Below, piece after piece: positions 1 through 11,282 of a stretch of 64,000 nt of DNA. How positions within the stretch are numbered: the first letter of the stretch is position 1; every line of letters begins with the position of its first letter. A model generated the notes under the pieces. The model had not been told where the DNA came from. It did no database searches and worked only from the letters and a program-made list of their open reading frames with translations. The DNA is from Brevipalpus yothersi (taxonomy: Eukaryota; Arthropoda; Arachnida; Trombidiformes; Tenuipalpidae): NCBI GenBank assembly GCA_003956705.1, contig QZCP01000031.1, positions 93,760-157,759 on the forward strand, written 5' to 3'. A program made the translations under genes and the position numbers.

Positions 1-847
1 CATGATTAATCACGAATCATTTTCTTCTCTTTTTCACCCATTTTCAAGATCAACTCCTCCATACCGAGGCTCATCTTGGCATGCTTTTGGCCTCTTCAAT
101 TATGCGGAAAGAAAGATGTTAAAAAGATGGCCTCAGATGCTGGGCTATTCGGGCAAACAAGACTGTCTTACTGTACAAGGTATAAAAGTGCCATAAAAAT
201 TTGAAAAATTTGCATTTACATTTACATTCTCAGAATATTTAATCAACTGACTCTCGATCTCTTCCATAAACAATGAAGCAAAATTTTTCAATACACGATG
301 GCTGGAGTAGCGAAATTATTTGATGTAACAAAAATTCTAGTAGAAAATAGGGAGAATACATTCCTATTTACTCTTTTCACTCTTCTCGAATGATTTACAG
401 GTGAAAAGCGATGGAAAATATTGATAGAAGAATGCATATTATTTTCACATAACGAGACTCCAGTTGAAACGTGAGATGATAAAATTAACTCTTTCCTCAT
501 CATGGAAGAACAATGCTCACACAAAAGGCCTCCTGATATCTAGGCTCAACTCCAGTGATAGTTCTAATTATGATTCGAAACCCGATTCTGTAAACATTGT
601 TTTAGCATGAGCATGAGATTTCAAGTTAGTGAATCATCTCCCTCTTAACAGTCTTACAGTAGAAAATTTTGAAATTTCATCACCTCAAAAGATTGAAGTG
701 ATAAGATGATATCACTACAATCCTCACTGATAAGCGTAATCATGTTACCAAATTCTGATGAAAGTGAATGGGTAGATGAAAGAGCTATTCAGATCTACTG
801 ATCTCTCAAAATCTTGAATACATTTTCTCTGACCGATTCTCGGAATG

Positions 848-850
<3 letters not shown>

Positions 851-891
<41 letters not shown>
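851..891. repeat. (CT)n microsatellite, about 41 bp
   Basis: Nearly perfect dinucleotide run. The Ser-Leu-Ser-Leu frame read through it on the plus strand is an artefact. Confidence 0.95.
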
Positions 892-893
<2 letters not shown>

Positions 894-1889
894 CAAGAGA
901 AATCACTTAGAGAAAAGAATCATTCAATATCACTCTCAAACATCAATGATCTGTGTTTACTCCACTAATCTTATTTATCTGAAGCGTATCTGTCAAGCTT
1001 AAACATTTCTCTGGGCAACCTTAGAGGAGCATAAAATTTGTATAAACAAAGTCAAGAAGAAAAATTTGAAAGCGGATAGATTGGACTTGTAAGAAAAAAA
1101 ACCAAGCCAATTGATGGCTAGCAAAAATTTGCAAAAAATAAAAACATCGTGCTCAACGAGATGGTACTGAGAGGCTCGAATGGAGTATGCAGTCGATTTT
1201 GAATATCAAGATGCTTATTCTTATTCTGTACCGTTTGATGATGCTAACGGATGAAGTTGAGGAGTGTAATCAAGTAAAAGATTCATTATGAGTGCACACA
1301 CATTGAAAGAAGTGGTTTCATTGTCGGGATAATGAGATGGTCACGATCGAAGAGTTACTTTGTTGATCTCTCTCTCTCTCTTCCTCTCTCTTTTTCTCTA
1401 TTTCCGTACACACAAAGAGCTAAGCATATACATGTATAAGTGAATGACCAAAATTTTGCCACGAACATTGATGCTGGGTAAAGAGAAAAGCAAGAGAGAG
1501 AGAGAGAGATGAAAGCAAAATATATCGAGAGGAAGATAAATGCCAAGTAAGAGGAGACGTGAGGAAGATGATAATTTTTAGTACTTCAAGACTCTTAAAT
1601 TAAGTCGTTCATACATGTTCAGAACAACGAGCTTGTGCAGAGAGGAATAGCTTTCGGGAGAAGATTTTCTTATTTTAAAAATAGAGAAGAAGAAGAAGAA
1701 TTGAAGTGATGAGAGAAAATTTTATTAATTCTCATCAACCAGACAGCAGAGAAGGGAAAAGATAAGAATAAGAATAAGAGAATCGGACAACATTGATATT
1801 CATTATACATGACGATGATAATCCTTCGTCGTCAAGCTATCAGACATCATGACATGTCTAGATTCTTATGAAAGATGAATGTAACTGTA

Positions 1890-1892
<3 letters not shown>

Positions 1893-1928
<36 letters not shown>
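1893..1928. repeat. (GA)n microsatellite, about 36 bp
   Basis: Perfect GA run that decays into GAAAGAAAGAGA up to about 1940. Confidence 0.93.
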
Positions 1929-1932
<4 letters not shown>

Positions 1933-2998
1933 AAGAGAACAGAAGTCATTCATGTCTAACTGGAATAATCTGTTGTATAACTGAATATAGCATGAAATTC
2001 GACCACTCAACTCTTTAGACTATTTCTCCTCCCTATATCATCAATATATAAGTAGTTATCACCCTCCAGGCTACTTCAATCATTTGCACTGAAAGAATGT
2101 TCAAATAATGGTTCATGCAAATTATATTAAACATGAATACCCAGGACAAAAGAGCCTATAATCAGGGGAAAGATCAATCCCAGTCGACAATTCAGACTGA
2201 TGAGATTGAGAGAAAGGGAACTAATCGATTGAACAAGTGGGCTTCTGAGATTGAAAGAAAGAGAGAAAAGGAAAACGATCAGAAAAAGAGGCGAACGAAA
2301 GGCTTGCTGGGCAAACATACATGGTGAAATGAGTTCGAGTTCTATTTTACGATTGCTGCTAGCTAGCTCACTTTAATTACCTCCTATTCAGAATGATTTG
2401 AAGGATTCTTGATGAACATTCAGTAACAGATAATCGAATTAGTTTAAATGAGGTGAGAATATAAATATATATATTCAAGAAAACGTGCTCGAAAAAAAGT
2501 TGAAGAATTTGAGGCAAAAAAAACCATTAGATGGAAGAGAGAAAAAGAGAAAAAGAAAGAGGATGAAGAGATTGCTTGTGATCCAAATAACATTAGATGG
2601 AAATCGATAGAATTGAGAGGATGAATCTCGAGGACATTCGAAAGAGATTGATAGCAGTGTAAAGAAAGTAGGAAAGAAAGATAGAGAAAGAGAGTGAGTT
2701 GAATTCTTCAACGAATGGGTCCTTTTTTGGACACTACAATCTTGTGAGTTGTTGAGATCATGAGATTGGAATTTCTTTTCTGGCATTCGAGACTCCAGTT
2801 ATCAAAGCTCATAACTGAAAATTTCATCCTCAAAATTTAGTTAGATTCCTTGATTCTCATATCATTCATGACATGTTTTCAGATGATATTCTGTGCTCAC
2901 TGTAGGAAGTCCAAAAATGTGGTAACGGTTCAATGAATGCAGACAATAGTTACAATCTCATGATCTAGTTCATTTCTAGTTGTATAAAATCGACTACC

Positions 2999-3187
2999 AT
3001 GAGTATCTCAATTGTGACCCAGAGAGGCGATAAGAAACAGAATAATAGTGATGATTCTGGTATTGGTCCAGAGAACTTGTACACAAGCTTTGAAGCGAAC
3101 AAAATCATGGTCCAAGATTGTCTGGAAAGGCTAGTCGAGAAATTCGAAAAGATATATATAAAAGAATTGTATCCATATAGTGGGTGA
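2999..3187 (+). CDS. Candidate small ORF, 62 codons, unknown function
   Basis: The ORF starts at an ATG in fair context (CTACCATGAG) and ends at TGA in 3185-3187. An AATAAA lies at 3203-3208, only 16 bp past the stop. The product is hydrophilic with mixed charge: a SDDSGIG stretch near residues 17-23, then a Leu/Val/Phe-containing segment (CLERLVEKFEKIYIKELY) that could form a helix. Composition is not microsatellite-driven, unlike most frames here. Nothing is recognised. A TATAAAA at about 2982 is too close to the ATG to act as its core promoter. It would lie antisense within the presumed FRMPD4-like intron. It may be a chance ORF. Confidence 0.18.
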   Translation: MSISIVTQRGDKKQNNSDDSGIGPENLYTSFEANKIMVQDCLERLVEKFEKIYIKELYPYSG

Positions 3188-3440
3188 TGGAAGACATCAT
3201 CAAATAAATCATAGTGCTAGTATGTACTCATAGAAGATCAATTTTCACTCAAATTTATCACTATGATTCCCAAAAATTGTATCACGTAAAGAATCATATA
3301 ACTGTTCTCTCTGTAATTTTTCAACAATTTTCACACGCCTGAGCGAATTCTAAGCAATAAGACATTTTGAAGAGAACGATTCTTTACTAGGAAATCAGAT
3401 TGCTATTAGGTGAGGAGAAAAAATTTTCTCAAAGTTTGAT

Positions 3441-3442
<2 letters not shown>

Positions 3443-3482
<40 letters not shown>
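3443..3482. repeat. (GA)n microsatellite, about 40 bp
   Basis: Perfect AG/GA run followed by GAAAGAAAA decay. Confidence 0.94.
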
Positions 3483-3487
<5 letters not shown>

Positions 3488-4309
3488 AAATAAAACCTCC
3501 AAAAACTAAATGAAGCATAGATGTGATGTTCATAGTATTTTTTGTTCCAAAGACATTTCTAACATTCTCAAAATGCTGCCATGTAAAATAGAAACAATGG
3601 ATAAGTGAGATGGGAACATTTTTGATGCAGAATGTGTTGGAGGATGTGCGTTTGTCAGGAATGTACATAAGTGATTGTAAAAAGGGAAACATTTTGAAGG
3701 TTGAATGAGTAACATGCAATCAAGTATCACAAGTATCAGATGTGTCAATACAATTAAAAGGCAAAATCAATCGAATGTGTTAAATGGAAAAAATGTGGGA
3801 AGAGGAAAGTGTGTATGAGTAATCAAGAGAGAAAAAGGAAGAGAAGAGACGAGCTGATTTTCATGGGAATATATTTGAATGGGAAAGAATAAGAATTTTG
3901 CCCACTCTTACCGAGTATCGTTTGGCTCGAGTCTAGAGAGTGATGAGAAAGCGGATGAAGAAGATGGAAAAAGAGAGGAGAAAGGAAGAGGAGGAGAAGA
4001 AGAAGGAGGAGGAGAGAGAGAGAAAGAAAGAACGATAAAAGAGTTATTGAAAGTGAAGCAAAAGAAGGACAGTTCAAAGATGTATACCCTATCAGAACCA
4101 CATTTATAAAGCTTATCTCAAAATGAACAGAGTAGAATGTGAAAGTGTAATCGTATCATGGGAGAAGTTTTTCGGTTCAAAACTGGAGTGAATCATCATC
4201 ATGAATGGATGAATGAGAGAGAGAGATACTCATTCGCTGATGGATCCATTTATATCCAGTGATGAATTTAAGATAAAATGTATGTGTATATTTTGAAAAT
4301 TTGGCTCAC

Positions 4310-6047
4310 CTGAGTCGGTCCACCAGGAGGGATCAATTTTACGTGTAACAAATATTTCTCTTTGAGAATCGCCAACAAAAACACGATGATAGCCTTTCAA
4401 AACTAGCACAAATTCTTCGGTATCTTTTTCATCAAGGCAAAAATGTAACGGTGAACTATCGATCGAATTTCCAGATCCTTTAAGATTTATTTCTACAGTA
4501 AAGATTGATTCATCTTCCTTAATTATCTTTACAGACAAAACATCTTCAATTGCAGCGAGAGTTATCGGAGCTCCAGGACGAGTTCGACTGATATGTCCTA
4601 TTCCATACTTAGGACTGATCAGAAGGCCAGATTCGGCTGGACAATCTCGTAGATTATATGTGAATAGTTTAGCACCATAACCGGTGAGTTCGGATATGAT
4701 TGAAAGGAATTGCAATTTTGCCTGTGCTGCGGATGTAAATTTTTGTCCCGGAGGTGGAGGACACAATTGTTGTCGATTGTATTTTAGGGCACGATTGATG
4801 TATTTATGCAAATCTTTACGCTTCATTGATTCCAAAATTGAGTATGGCACAAATTTATCTAATTCCAATTCTTTATCAAAAGCTTTCAAGTTCACTTTAC
4901 CTCGACTATTGATCAAACCATAAGACACTGCGAGTTCATATATGTGTAGGGAACACAGCCGTAATGCAATTTCACCAGGTATTTCGGGTGTAAAACGTTC
5001 CTGTATCACATCATTGCAACATTGAGCATAAAAATAATCAAAACTGAGTGGATCCGCATTGAACATGGTGGATATATCTTTTGGCACAAAGCATATTCGG
5101 AATAGACAACGTAGATTGTGAGCCCCAGGGCGAGCTGCAATTTTGGTCAAATTATCTTTCGGATCAAGTAGTGTCAATTTTCGTCTCCGATTGGGCTTAA
5201 TTAACTCGGTACACAGAGCATAATATTCTGGACAACGGAGTGATAATTTCTCTTTCAACGAAACAAGAACATCCTCAACAGTTATGGTAGCATCATACTT
5301 GAATGTTTTTGTTTGACCATTTTCCAGGAAAACTTTCAAAACATTAGGCATAAACGGTGCACATGAATCGAAAGGAGTTGATCCCAAAAATGGTGAACCA
5401 TTAATTGCAACACCTTCCGCAAATCGTACTCTCGATGGATGTGATTTTAATTTTGCTTTCTTTGCCGCTGTCAGTATGGCTGATTTTCTATTTGAATTTT
5501 GATTATTATTCACAGACGGCTGGATCACAGTTAAACACACCGAATTTTCACATGATCTTATCAATTCCACTATTTCTCGATTGCGAGCTTGCACAACATT
5601 TTGACCATTAACTTTAAGTATTTCATCACCAGGTAGTAAGAGATTAGCACCCGGACCATTAGGCACCACAGAACGTATTATGGATGGCTTTTCGGAGCCA
5701 ATAACAAAACCAAAGTCACCCTTTAAAGCTGGATCACGATACAATTCCACTTCTCGTGGTTCTGGTGGCAAATCATCGGTATCTTTTCGTGGGTCCTCAT
5801 GGGTGGTTGTCTTGTTGATGTGATTAATAAAATATGCTTTACCATCAGAATCTTTGGCCAATTCCCATCCATAGGGTAGATTGTCTTCTCCGGCATCCCA
5901 TGACTCAATCGGCGGTAGCCAAGTTGATGTCTTATTGGTATGATTCAAATAGAATAGTCTACCATCAGATGTTGTGTGGGCTGTGTAACCTTTTCGCATA
6001 TGTTGATTGAGTGAATTCAAATATTTGCCCGAAATATCCATGGCCAT
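4310..6047 (-). CDS. FRMPD4: FRMPD4/Preso-like scaffold protein, first coding exon (WW-WW-PDZ-FERM)
   Basis: This is a membrane-cytoskeleton adaptor of the FERM and PDZ domain-containing family; vertebrate FRMPD4 (Preso) links glutamate-receptor scaffolds and the cortex at synapses. The exon gives 579 codons plus one base. The start is the ATG at 6047, because an in-frame TGA lies a short way upstream; a second ATG at 6041 has a better context (GCCATGG). Domains are WW1 at residues 18-46, WW2 at 57-87, PDZ at 99-177 with loop GFVIG, and FERM at about 223-555, including PNVLKVFLENGQTK, DPLSFDYFYAQCCND and LTGYGAKLF. The linker SAILTAAKKAKLKS is typical of the family. WW1 lacks the first Trp and WW2 has His for the second. 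The exon ends at CTCAG|GTGAGC in phase 1. Without splicing, the frame would run 26 more codons to a stop at 4230. The family call is strong; the paralogue choice rests on the WW domains. Confidence 0.9.
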
Positions 6048-6600
6048 TAAAGGGTGGATAGTATGTGTGTGTGTGAGTGTATATCTTCACAGCACAGTTC
6101 GAACAATTGTTGTTGAACAAAATGTCAACCAAAAGTGTGCTCGAATCGACCCTAAGTAAGGTCTATGAGCTGTTACTGAAGCAGCATCATTGTCCTGTGA
6201 ACACTTGTTAAAATGATGATAATGATTATTGTGATAGCTGATCGATGAGCACATTGGGAACAGAGGATAAAAATAACTTTTGAACACACAAATACACACT
6301 GATAAACAGAGAGATACACAATCAATTTGGAAAGAAAATTCAAAACCAAAAAGAAGAGACACTCTATTAATTAAAAGCTTATATTTTAAGCTTATAATCA
6401 ATCTGTCACTTCTTCACATACACACATCAACGAAAACGAGCATACAACAATAATTGATAATCACAACACAAGATACTCTCGAGAATCGATCAACATAGAT
6501 TTCCACAAACACTCACACAGTGTCCATGAATTGAAATACACAATTTAAAAATTATCATTACATAATCATTAAGTTGGTTAACGGTGTTGTAGTGTTTATG

Positions 6601-6617
6601 GCATAAACAGTTTATGC
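6601..6617. repeat. 17-bp perfect palindrome, GCATAAAC-A-GTTTATGC
   Basis: Eight-base arms around a single central A. It lies about 550 bp upstream of the FRMPD4-like start codon and 17 bp from a second palindrome of the same 8-1-8 geometry. It could be a site for a dimeric DNA-binding protein; this is inferred from symmetry only. Confidence 0.6.
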
Positions 6618-6634
6618 ACTTGCCATTTTTCTGA

Positions 6635-6651
6635 ATTTCAGTAACTGAAAT
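6635..6651. repeat. 17-bp perfect palindrome, ATTTCAGT-A-ACTGAAAT
   Basis: Eight-base arms around a central A. The arms carry TCAGT, the core of the arthropod initiator, in both orientations, so it could mark a transcription start region upstream of the FRMPD4-like gene. No TATA box is visible at the expected spacing. Confidence 0.55.
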
Positions 6652-7170
6652 GATCTTTCCGAAAAGTGCAGCAAAAACAAACTGTATTCACAAGTGGCGC
6701 TATTCAAGTGCAGAGGACGCTTTTATCAGGTGTAAAAGTTATCTGAAAAGTTCTATCATGATGGATGGGAAAATTTTCTGAATAGTTTTTTTTTGATCTG
6801 AACATTTTCCAATTATCTCAATCTAGATTCATAGATACATGAATCTCTATCATGATTAAACTTTTCGAAAGGGATCTACTATCATAGATGGAAGAAAGGT
6901 CTTCCTTCAAGTTCCCAAAGTACCGTAAGTTAAGTTACGACGTTCATGGCGACTTAGGAAATTCATTTTGTTGGTGACCATTTTGAACTGTTTAACCTTT
7001 AGAATCAATTCACAGGCGATAGTGATCATATTGAAAAATTCCAATTGAAATACCCGAAACAGAGCAAAAATGATCACTGATGGTAGGTATTGATCAAATA
7101 ACAGCCATAATTAAGGTTAAAGGATTTTAAGGAGGGTAAACGCTTACGCTTACTTTACGCTAAGAACAGA

Positions 7171-7176
7171 TTTATT
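7171..7176 (-). terminator. Candidate polyadenylation signal of the mucin-like gene
   Basis: TTTATT on the plus strand reads AATAAA on the minus strand, about 170 bp past the stop codon of the mucin-like gene at 7347-7349. It is the first canonical hexamer I see downstream of that stop. Confidence 0.45.
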
Positions 7177-7346
7177 ACAATAATTATTGTTACAATATAA
7201 ATTTTAGTTGAATATTTGACCAGTAATATTTATACTCGAAAGACAATCAACATTGGTGAGTTACTCTTGTTGGTAAAATTATACGCTTTTCTCATCTTGA
7301 TCAAACTTATTTTTTCAACAAGAAAGTTTCACGATCCATTGAATTT

Positions 7347-7623
7347 TCAATTATCATAAAACGGTAATCTTCCCCAATTGCTGACTTGACTTCTCCTCTC
7401 TAAGGAAATTAAATCATCTGCCACATGATACTGAGCTGGACCTCCTGTCCATGTGGTAGAATAACTAACAACAGATTCATCTCGTTCCGAGACTAAACTC
7501 AAATTATGTTGACTTTTTTCCATCTGTGAATCTCTTGTATCATGATATCGTCTCTTGTGGGATGTAATCGGTGATTCAATGTACGATCCACCAAACGGAG
7601 TTCGATCATCAGTAAGTGATTTC
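7347..7623 (-). CDS. Mucin-like gene, coding exon 10 (C-terminus)
   Basis: Residues 2638-2729 and the TGA stop at 7347-7349. Acceptor TGTTACAG|GAAATC. Phase 2 is completed to AAG. The sequence is non-repetitive and normal in codon use, ending in a Trp-containing tail (NWGRLPFYDN) with no canonical PDZ-binding motif. It has several Tyr and Ser/Thr that could be phosphorylated. Confidence 0.82.
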
Positions 7624-10600
7624 CTGTAACAGATTAAAAATTACATCAAAAATGTATCAAAAAATTTCCTCCATTCCATCAACATTCCACAGCAATTAAA
7701 CTCACTTTTTGCCACGAGTGTTTGGTGAATATGATCCGCTAGTTTGTTTCAACATTTTCCATTGCCAATCAAATGGACTTATTCTGAGATCTCCAAAAGC
7801 TCGATGACTTTTCGCTTTATGTTCCGAAAATTGATCTCTTTCACTTTCACATGCCTATAATGATAATTGTTGGAAAAAAGAATCATTATTATTACACCGA
7901 CAATCGCAAAAGCATGAAGTATTCTCTTTTTTGCACCTTCCTTCCGGTGACTTTGACTTACTTTCTCATGAAAAGATGCTCTTTTCGGAGTCCATTCAAT
8001 GAAATCCTTGGCCATAAAATCTTCTTCACGATGAGTATTACATCTAGATTCAGATCTCGATTCAGCTCTCGAACCAATTCGTGAACCACAACGTGATTGT
8101 GACCTATTTTGTCGGCCTTGTTGTCGACTGAATGATTCTCGATCTCTACTGAATTGTTCTGGACTACTTTCTCGATGATGAGCTCCATGACCATTACTCA
8201 TATCATCTCTCATACAGCTCTTTGGATTCATGGTTATATTCTCACATCCATCTGAATTCTGTATAGTGTTTTTGGTGGTATTTTTTTCAATTCAAGTTCA
8301 ATTCATTCAATTCATTTTGAACGATAGAAGAGGATGAAAATAATGATAACAATTAGGAAAGTATTCACAAGGTGATCAAAAATATTGGCTAAACTGAAAA
8401 TCATACGATCGACTTGGATTGATTGGGAAAGATGTAAATATATCTCATCTAATTTTCTGTCCATATTCCGATGTCCAGATAAAGCTTTGCCCCACCATTG
8501 AATCCATTATAAGCCCATTGATACCGTAGCAAGACCCCTTAGCCAAATTCCATTTCAAAATATATCCCTCGATAAAGATTTGATACCCTGATAAAATTTA
8601 AGCTTCCATCTATGTATGCCCCTCGAAAAAAATACTACCCAAAAAAACTTTTCACCGCCAATATTCTGTTGGGGAGGAAGAAAAAGCCCAAAACCAGCCA
8701 GCAAAATGATAATAATAAAAAGTTTTGCAAATCGCAAGCAACCGAAGAAGCAATTCCAATGAAGAGAGACAAATAAAAGCCAAAAATGCCAATAGATAAA
8801 GAAAAGACCATAACCGCAACCATATTATGATAGGAAAAACCCATAATTTTCCTGATTTTATTTTAATCAGAAGATGGACATGATTTTAAAAATTGTAGAT
8901 GAAATTATTTTCTTGTCAAAATTTAACAATGGTAAAACAATTATGATGATATCTGTGTTTTATGCATATTTCATGGGAAATAAGACACAAATTTTGCCCA
9001 TTCAAACAGTTGAGATAAATCGTATGATGTTCAGAGAATGAAAAAAAAAATATTGGTGGCACTTGATGAATGATTTTTGATTTCTTTTTTCAATTGATTT
9101 TCAATTTGTGTGTGGGTGCTAATCAGCTGTAGATGGTCATCTACTGTGTATATATATCTCTTCCTGTTCTCATTAATCATTTCCATTTTTACCATCATTT
9201 GTTTTGACAAATTTATTTACAATAACTAATTCTGCATGAAAAAAGTGATCTTTCCGGATCACATTGATTTCTGTACACTAATTTTTTTTTCTTCTTCACA
9301 AAACTTTTCATTATGACCCACTATCAGACTAAGAATAATTAATTCTCAATCTTTCTCAATCACAGATGAAACAAACTCAAAATACTATTGAGCTGTTTGT
9401 TTTTCTCTCAAAAACACCTTTGATGATGGTAAAAATTCATATTAAAATTTTTTTCATTCTCAATCAAAAATAGTACTGTTAGCTGATTTGTGTTTGTGCT
9501 CTTTGTTGCTAACATATACATGTGTGTAATGTTCTCATATGTATGTCTACCATACAGAATATATTTGGCCCCGATGAATTCCATAATTTACCTGATTCAA
9601 ATGTCGTGCTCGTGGAATGGTCACTTGTGGGGGCATCGCAACAAAGGCACCAGGACCCATGCTTCTTTCCATATCAGGATGTCCATGTCTTCGTGTGGAT
9701 CCATTGCCTGATGGATAATGCTGTATGGAGCGGGAAAAAAAATGCGGAAACAGAGAGAAACGGAAACGTTTTCACATTAATCACTGTTCATTCATATCAC
9801 AATGATAATTGACATCTTGTCAAAACTGTCAAAATATTGTGTATATATATGTATACCGCTTGTAATCTCTTAATTACAATACGATCATTAATCGAAGAAT
9901 GGATTATTCATGAATATATATACAAGTATAAATATACTTACACCCATCCCATTTGTACCATCGTGCCCAGCATGTCGGAAGTGTTCACTTGATTCAGATG
10001 AAGTTTCCAGCATTGCTTTTCGATCTAAAGTGTTAGCACCGATTGTTTGTGGTGGATAAGCGACCAAATTTTTAAATCCTTTCGGATAGTTTGATTTTTT
10101 CTTATACTTTCGACAACAGTATACAATACAACAAACGCTGACAATCGATAAAACGGCAGCAATTGGTAAGAAAGTTGCGAGAACTGTAGAGAATCAAAAG
10201 AATCAAGAAGAAATAAAATGAAAAAGATGAGCATATTATGATTTAAAGGAATTCATAGAATTCATAAATATTCCAGGACATTCTCATGGATGCCATAAAA
10301 TAAGACCACATGAAATAATTGCCAAAATTTAATACACTTACGTAATCCATTAATCTCACAGCGTTCACCAAGATACATTCGTTGACATTTGCATGTGGTC
10401 TTTTCACCATCTTCACTTCGTACACAATCACCACGTCCATGGCATGCTTCACAATTTTTAATTTCCGCTGCACACACACGTCCCGGTAAATTGGGATCCA
10501 TGTCCGTGTAGGCACCCTTACATTCACACACATATGAGCCCGGCTTATTGATACATCTTGCCGCCAAATCACAATCGTTGTACTTTTCATCGGAACATTC

Positions 10601-11231
10601 ATCAAAATCTTCCAGTGTTTCAATATCGGCCACAATTGACGATGGATTGGGCAGTGTTTCGCTACTCTTATCACTGATGGCCAATGTTCGTGATAATTCA
10701 TTGTGCATATCATTGAGATTGAATTCATTTTCCGCATCAAAACCATCACCATTGGTGGTGAAGCCACCGCGTGGAGCGGCCAAATGAACGGTCATATTGA
10801 CCAGAACACCATCATCACCATCAGATGGACTTTTGATCATATTAACATCGGCACCCAAGTAGGTATCTTTTATACTGGTATTTCGGTAAGCTTTTTCAAT
10901 CTCCTCCTTGGCTAATCGAGCTATCTTCTGATATTCACCAGATGATGAATCGGATAGATCAGTATTATATGAGACCGGATTTTCACCGACTTTCATTAAT
11001 CTGACCACCAAAAGATAAACTTGCATGGCTAAATAAGATGTGTGTGTGCATGAGAAGAAGAGAGGGTAAATGAACAAAAAAAAAGATGAATTAGAAATGA
11101 GTTAAAACAATCAGGTTCAAATGTATTCCTTCGGAACACTGAACACACATGCACTCATGATATATACAGACGCATACATCACGATTTTGATTTTAATTCA
11201 TGAATGAAAGCAATTTATCTTCTTCTTTTCT

Positions 11232-11282
<51 letters not shown>

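Larger units (their letters stand above)
1..4309. other. Probable intron of the FRMPD4-like gene, no convincing exon
   Basis: The coding exon at 4310-6047 ends at a splice donor reading leftwards, so this stretch is most simply its downstream intron, with the next exon outside the window. I looked on the minus strand for a continuing exon and saw only low-complexity or Ser/Leu-rich frames created by CT/GA tracts. Contents are microsatellites near 851-891, 1893-1940 and 3443-3482, a purine-rich block at 3950-4040, and one weak plus-strand small ORF (2999-3187). Calling the stretch an intron is an inference from the donor; it is not shown by a matching acceptor. Confidence 0.5.
6048..7346. promoter_or_regulatory. 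Intergenic region between the mucin-like gene and the FRMPD4-like gene
   Basis: This holds the 5' leader and promoter of the FRMPD4-like gene (transcribed leftwards) and the 3' end of the mucin-like gene. I see no ORF with support. No TATA box stands at a convincing distance from 6047. The main structure is a pair of 17-bp perfect palindromes at 6601-6617 and 6635-6651. The second contains the initiator-like string TCAGT on both strands. Near 7140-7160 there are short ACGCTT direct repeats. Confidence 0.5.

Noticed and set aside
2115..2327. Plus-strand ORF of 70 codons with a TATATAAG upstream near 2045
   Set aside because: Two short upstream ORFs precede it. The product is a Lys/Arg/Glu/Gln-rich, purine-driven sequence, and the opposite strand is open for the same reason.
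7779..7961. Hydrophobic extension of exon 8 into the following sequence
   Set aside because: A GTAAGT donor after CATGAGAAA and an acceptor at 7855-7856 give an in-phase continuation into normal coding sequence, so the hydrophobic stretch is intron.
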